From positions 22,816,001 through 22,880,000 of the forward strand of contig NC_068569.1 in assembly GCF_025698545.1 (NCBI RefSeq): DNA of 64,000 nucleotides, in the 5' to 3' direction. This document shows, piece by piece, positions 57,850-64,000 of this stretch. The notes below the pieces were generated by a model that saw only the letters and a list, made by a program, of their open reading frames with translations, did no database searches and was not told where the DNA came from. The stretch comes from Gossypium raimondii. Lineage: Eukaryota > Streptophyta > Magnoliopsida > Malvales > Malvaceae. How positions within the stretch are numbered: the first letter of the stretch is position 1; each line of letters opens with the position of its first letter. The position numbers and the translations under genes were made by a program.

Positions 57850-60175
57850 GTGGGAGATGTACCTTCGAAATTCGATATTAGTAACGGGTATCATCGAGTG
57901 GGCTGGAACCTATTCGGTTTCTTTGAAGGGGGAGCTAGGATCGTTCCTTTCTAAACGAGAGCTTCGTTAGAATGATCCGATTTTTCTCTATCTGTTTATT
58001 TTTTTTACTGAAGGGCTTAGCTTTTTATTCCGTAGCGCAAAAATGCAATGAGCAATCTAAGGGGTTTCTGTTTGTTGTGGAGGACCTAGTGTGTCTCATC
58101 TCCGGGTTTACGGATGATAACTTTCTTTCGGGCAATTGTCTCTGACTGCAATATTATTAAAAGTGTTGAGGGGAATTATGAGGCTGCATCGGGTAAGGTT
58201 ATAAATTACCAGGAATCAAGTATTGCGATAAATTCTAACATGTTGGCATCTATTCGACACACGATTATGGGTATCTTTAGGTCTCTCTCTCTTGTTTGGT
58301 GTAACAAACGTAACAAAATTTCTTTTCTAAATAAACGACTTAGTAAGCACTTGTTGTCTTGGAAGAATAAATGGATATTGTTATTAACACGATAGTGTAG
58401 GCTTTATCAATCTATTGCATGAGTGTGTTTTTGTTGCTTCGCACTTTCTTTGATGATCTTCAAAAGTTGATGAACTCATTTTGGTGTAGTGATAGTAATG
58501 GAGCGAGGGAGCTCAAGTGGGCCTTGTAAGAGCAGTAGTGTGTCCTTAAGAAATTTGGTGGCATGGGTTTTCGAGATTTACATAGCTTTAAATGTTGAGT
58601 AAGAAGATTGTCCGGTTTATGATGGATCTGTCCTCTTTTGTTTATTGATTCAAATATTTTCCAAATTGATCTTTCCTTGATGCTTATGAGGGTGGTAATC
58701 CCTTGTTTGTATGGTGCAATATTTTGGCATCAAAACATGTGATTTTGTGTGATATGTAATGGCAAGTTGGGAATGACAATGATATTTCAATATTTCGTTG
58801 ACCCATGGTTGGTTGATGACATGAATTTTTATGTGAGCCACTTCTAGGTTGTTGATTTATTTAATGGTAATGGTTGTGCATGGATTAGTGACTTAGTGGA
58901 AGACATTTTAGCTTTTTATGATGCAAAATGTGTTCTTCGGATCCTAGTTAGCGACACTCCTACAACGGATCAACTGATATGGCATTTTAATCCAGATGGA
59001 AGATATAGTGTGAGGTCAGCATACCATGTTGTTCTTAATATGTGTTTGGATTGGTCATTGTTGGATGAGAACACGATTTGGGCGAAGCTATGGCGATGTA
59101 AAATTCCATTAAAGGTTAAAGACTTTGTTTGGCGTTGTTTGAGGCATTTTTTACCTATACAGGTTCGTTCAAATGAGAAGGGTATTCCACTATCTACCTT
59201 ATGTAGCCGATGTGGTAAGGTTGAGGGTAAGAATCACGTTTTGCTGCTTTGTTCGTATGCGCAGGCTATTTGGATTGCTATTGGTTTTTCATTCGGTCAA
59301 TCAACAATGACTAACATATTTTGCAAGCTTCTTGACTCAGCAACTCCTGAGCATCTATAGCATGTATTGGTGCTATGTCGGATGACATGGTCTAATCACA
59401 ATTATTTTGTTTGGAAAAGGGAAATGTGGTTGCAACATCAGTCGTTTGGGTTGTTGATGCTTTTCGGACCTGTTGGCAACAGTCGATAAGGGTGTTTGCT
59501 ACAGCTGATGTGGGTGGTGATTGGGACAAAATAACTCGTGGTTGGGGAAGGGTTGGTTAGGCACCTCCGGAAGGTTGCTTGCTAAAATGTAATGTAGATT
59601 CTGCATGTTTCGAGCAAGAGGGGGCTATAAGGTATGCGGTCGTAGTTCAGGACTCTACGGGTTGTGTGCTTAAAAGTTTTTTAAGTGCTTATTTATGCTC
59701 GTGTTAGTCCTTCCATTGTCGAAGCTTTTACCATCAAGGAGGTCTTGTCATGGTTAAAATCTTTAGCCTTCGATAATGATATAGTTGAGTCAGATTCTGT
59801 GATTGTAATTTTGGCTTTGTCACACCCATCATCTGATTTTTCTGAATTAGGTGTGTTGTTACATAATTGTTTACTGATGAAAAATTAATTTCAACACTTG
59901 TCTTTCTGTTGGACTTGTCGATGTGCCAACAAGGCGACTCGTTCTTTAGCTCGAGCACATTTGTTATATGCAAACCACATAGAATGTGATAGCTTTCATA
60001 TCGTTTCTTTTAGTAAGAATGTTTTGTCTGTAACTAAAGATAGTGTGGTTAGGGAGTACAGATGATAAGTTCAGGTGTATGGGATGAGCCTATTGGTTCG
60101 AGTTTTAGCTTATTCGCTTGTTGTCTTAATACTTTTTCTCATTAATGAATTTCATTTTTTTTCTCAAAAAAGAAA
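57850..60175 (+). mobile_element. 5'-truncated LINE (reverse transcriptase tail, zf-RVT, RNase H)
   Basis: Plus-strand non-LTR retrotransposon piece. From about 57890 the frames resemble the RT core after the catalytic region (ELGSFLSKR, YLFIFFTEGLSFLFRSA), then FTDDNF at 58105 (degraded YADD-type area). From 58896 a 154-codon open frame holds zf-RVT (WRCKIPLKVKDFVWRCLRH, CSRCGKVEGKNHVLLLCSYA). An RNase H section follows from about 59575 (CNVDSACFEQEGAIRYAVVV), with stops and frame changes. It ends in an A-rich tail (tctcaaaaaagaaaaaag, about 60165). The endonuclease and most of the RT are missing, as is usual for 5'-truncated insertions, so it is dead. Confidence 0.8.
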
Positions 60176-60523
60176 AAAGAAATAATGAAGATATCAAGGT
60201 TGTTGAAGGATGGAATCCAAGTTTATGTTAATAGAAGTTGTGTTCCATTCTATTCATACATGTTATTATGTAATGCTAGCTAAAAAGTCCGCGTTTGTAC
60301 AATATAAAGTAATTATTCAAAAAGTGTACTTATTAAATTAATAATTACCTTTTTAATTATAAAAGAAATTTCATTTTATATATCTTTGTTTCATAGAATT
60401 TAATTACAAAGTTTTTTTTTTTTAAGATTCTAATCTGAATTTTTCTTCAAATGCAATGCATCTTATTGCACCAACTATGGATCATTTGCCGTTTTGGTTC
60501 AAAAGTAAAAATATTTATATAAT

Positions 60524-60855
60524 GGGTTAATATATTATTTAGTGTATAAATTTTATTTTAATATTCAATTTCATGTTAAGTTTGGCTTTAATACTCATTT
60601 TAATACTTAACTTTTTCAATTTGATGATTATGTTATAGTTAAATACCTAAGTTTAGCTTCAATATTTAATTTGATACTTAAATTCTCAATTTAAGTCCGT
60701 ATATTTTTACTAAAGCAAAAGTATATAATTTTATTTGATTTAAATACCAAACTAAACATCAAAATTAAAGTTACCTACCAAAATGAGACCAAAAAAAATC
60801 TAGTTAACAAATTCAACATTGAAACCCAAAATCAGGCTAAGTTTTATATTAACCC
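60524..60855. mobile_element. Probable MITE (GGGTTAATAT ends)
   Basis: Ends GGGTTAATATATTA and, in reverse complement, GGGTTAATATAAAACTTAG. The AT-rich interior has no coding. The inverted match weakens after about 20-30 bases, and target duplications are not clear. Confidence 0.45.
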
Positions 60856-61008
60856 AAAAAAAATCTAACCTTTTCCTCTTTTGAGTGAAATACTTTTATA
60901 TATTTATTTACAATCAATAGTCCCAACTCGCACATCCTGAAATCTCGAAAGCCCCAAAAACAAAGCAGTTTCTCCAACGATTTCGATATCTGGTGAGAGA
61001 TCGTGTCA

Positions 61009-64000
<2,992 letters not shown>

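Overview
This is plant nuclear DNA: intron-rich genes with GT-AG introns, AT-rich spacers and dense repeats. The protein set is that of a eudicot. The long-terminal-repeat (LTR) relics with TGTAACA...TGTTACA-type ends and internal CACACGG/CCGTGTGG motifs resemble repeats I associate with cotton, so Malvaceae, probably Gossypium, is my best guess. This rests on recall and was not searched.

Layout. (1) 1-2.9 kb: an intronless glyoxal/aldehyde oxidase (GLOX-type) gene on the minus strand. (2) 2.9-10.7 kb: repeats, namely a palindromic MITE, a 2.6-kb solo LTR, a cluster of Helitron-like ends, a Mutator-like fold-back element carrying a small nested insertion, and another MITE. (3) 10.9-20.5 kb: a broken, intron-containing copy of an alpha/beta hydrolase gene of the CGI-58/At4g24160 type, then an intact intronless LRR receptor-like kinase of the MUSTACHES/MUSTACHES-LIKE type on the minus strand. 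Both are caught in a recent, rearranged tandem duplication that has separated the kinase from its original 5' flank. (4) 20.5-31.5 kb: repeats, including a shrunken Copia element with both LTRs, a 0.76-kb fold-back element and a 2,365-bp solo LTR with a perfect 5-bp target-site duplication. (5) 31.6-33.4 kb: a complete seven-exon euAP3-type MADS-box gene (minus) with a CArG box upstream. (6) 33.5-45.5 kb: AT-rich spacer, then a 9-kb nest of elements inserted one into another. (7) 46.2-57.7 kb: four host genes: TFIIF beta subunit (plus), an NPF/PTR transporter (minus), a DREB2F-like AP2 factor (minus) and an Obg-family organellar GTPase (minus). (8) 57.8-60.2 kb: a 5'-truncated LINE. (9) 61.0 kb to the edge: proteasome ATPase RPT4 (plus), lacking only its last few codons.

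The genes form no single pathway; they are ordinary, independently transcribed loci. Exon models below were joined by reading splice sites and checking reading frames. I found no undescribed multigene system. The most unusual local biology is the kinase duplication with its displaced promoter, the degenerate catalytic motifs of that kinase, and the layered element nests.
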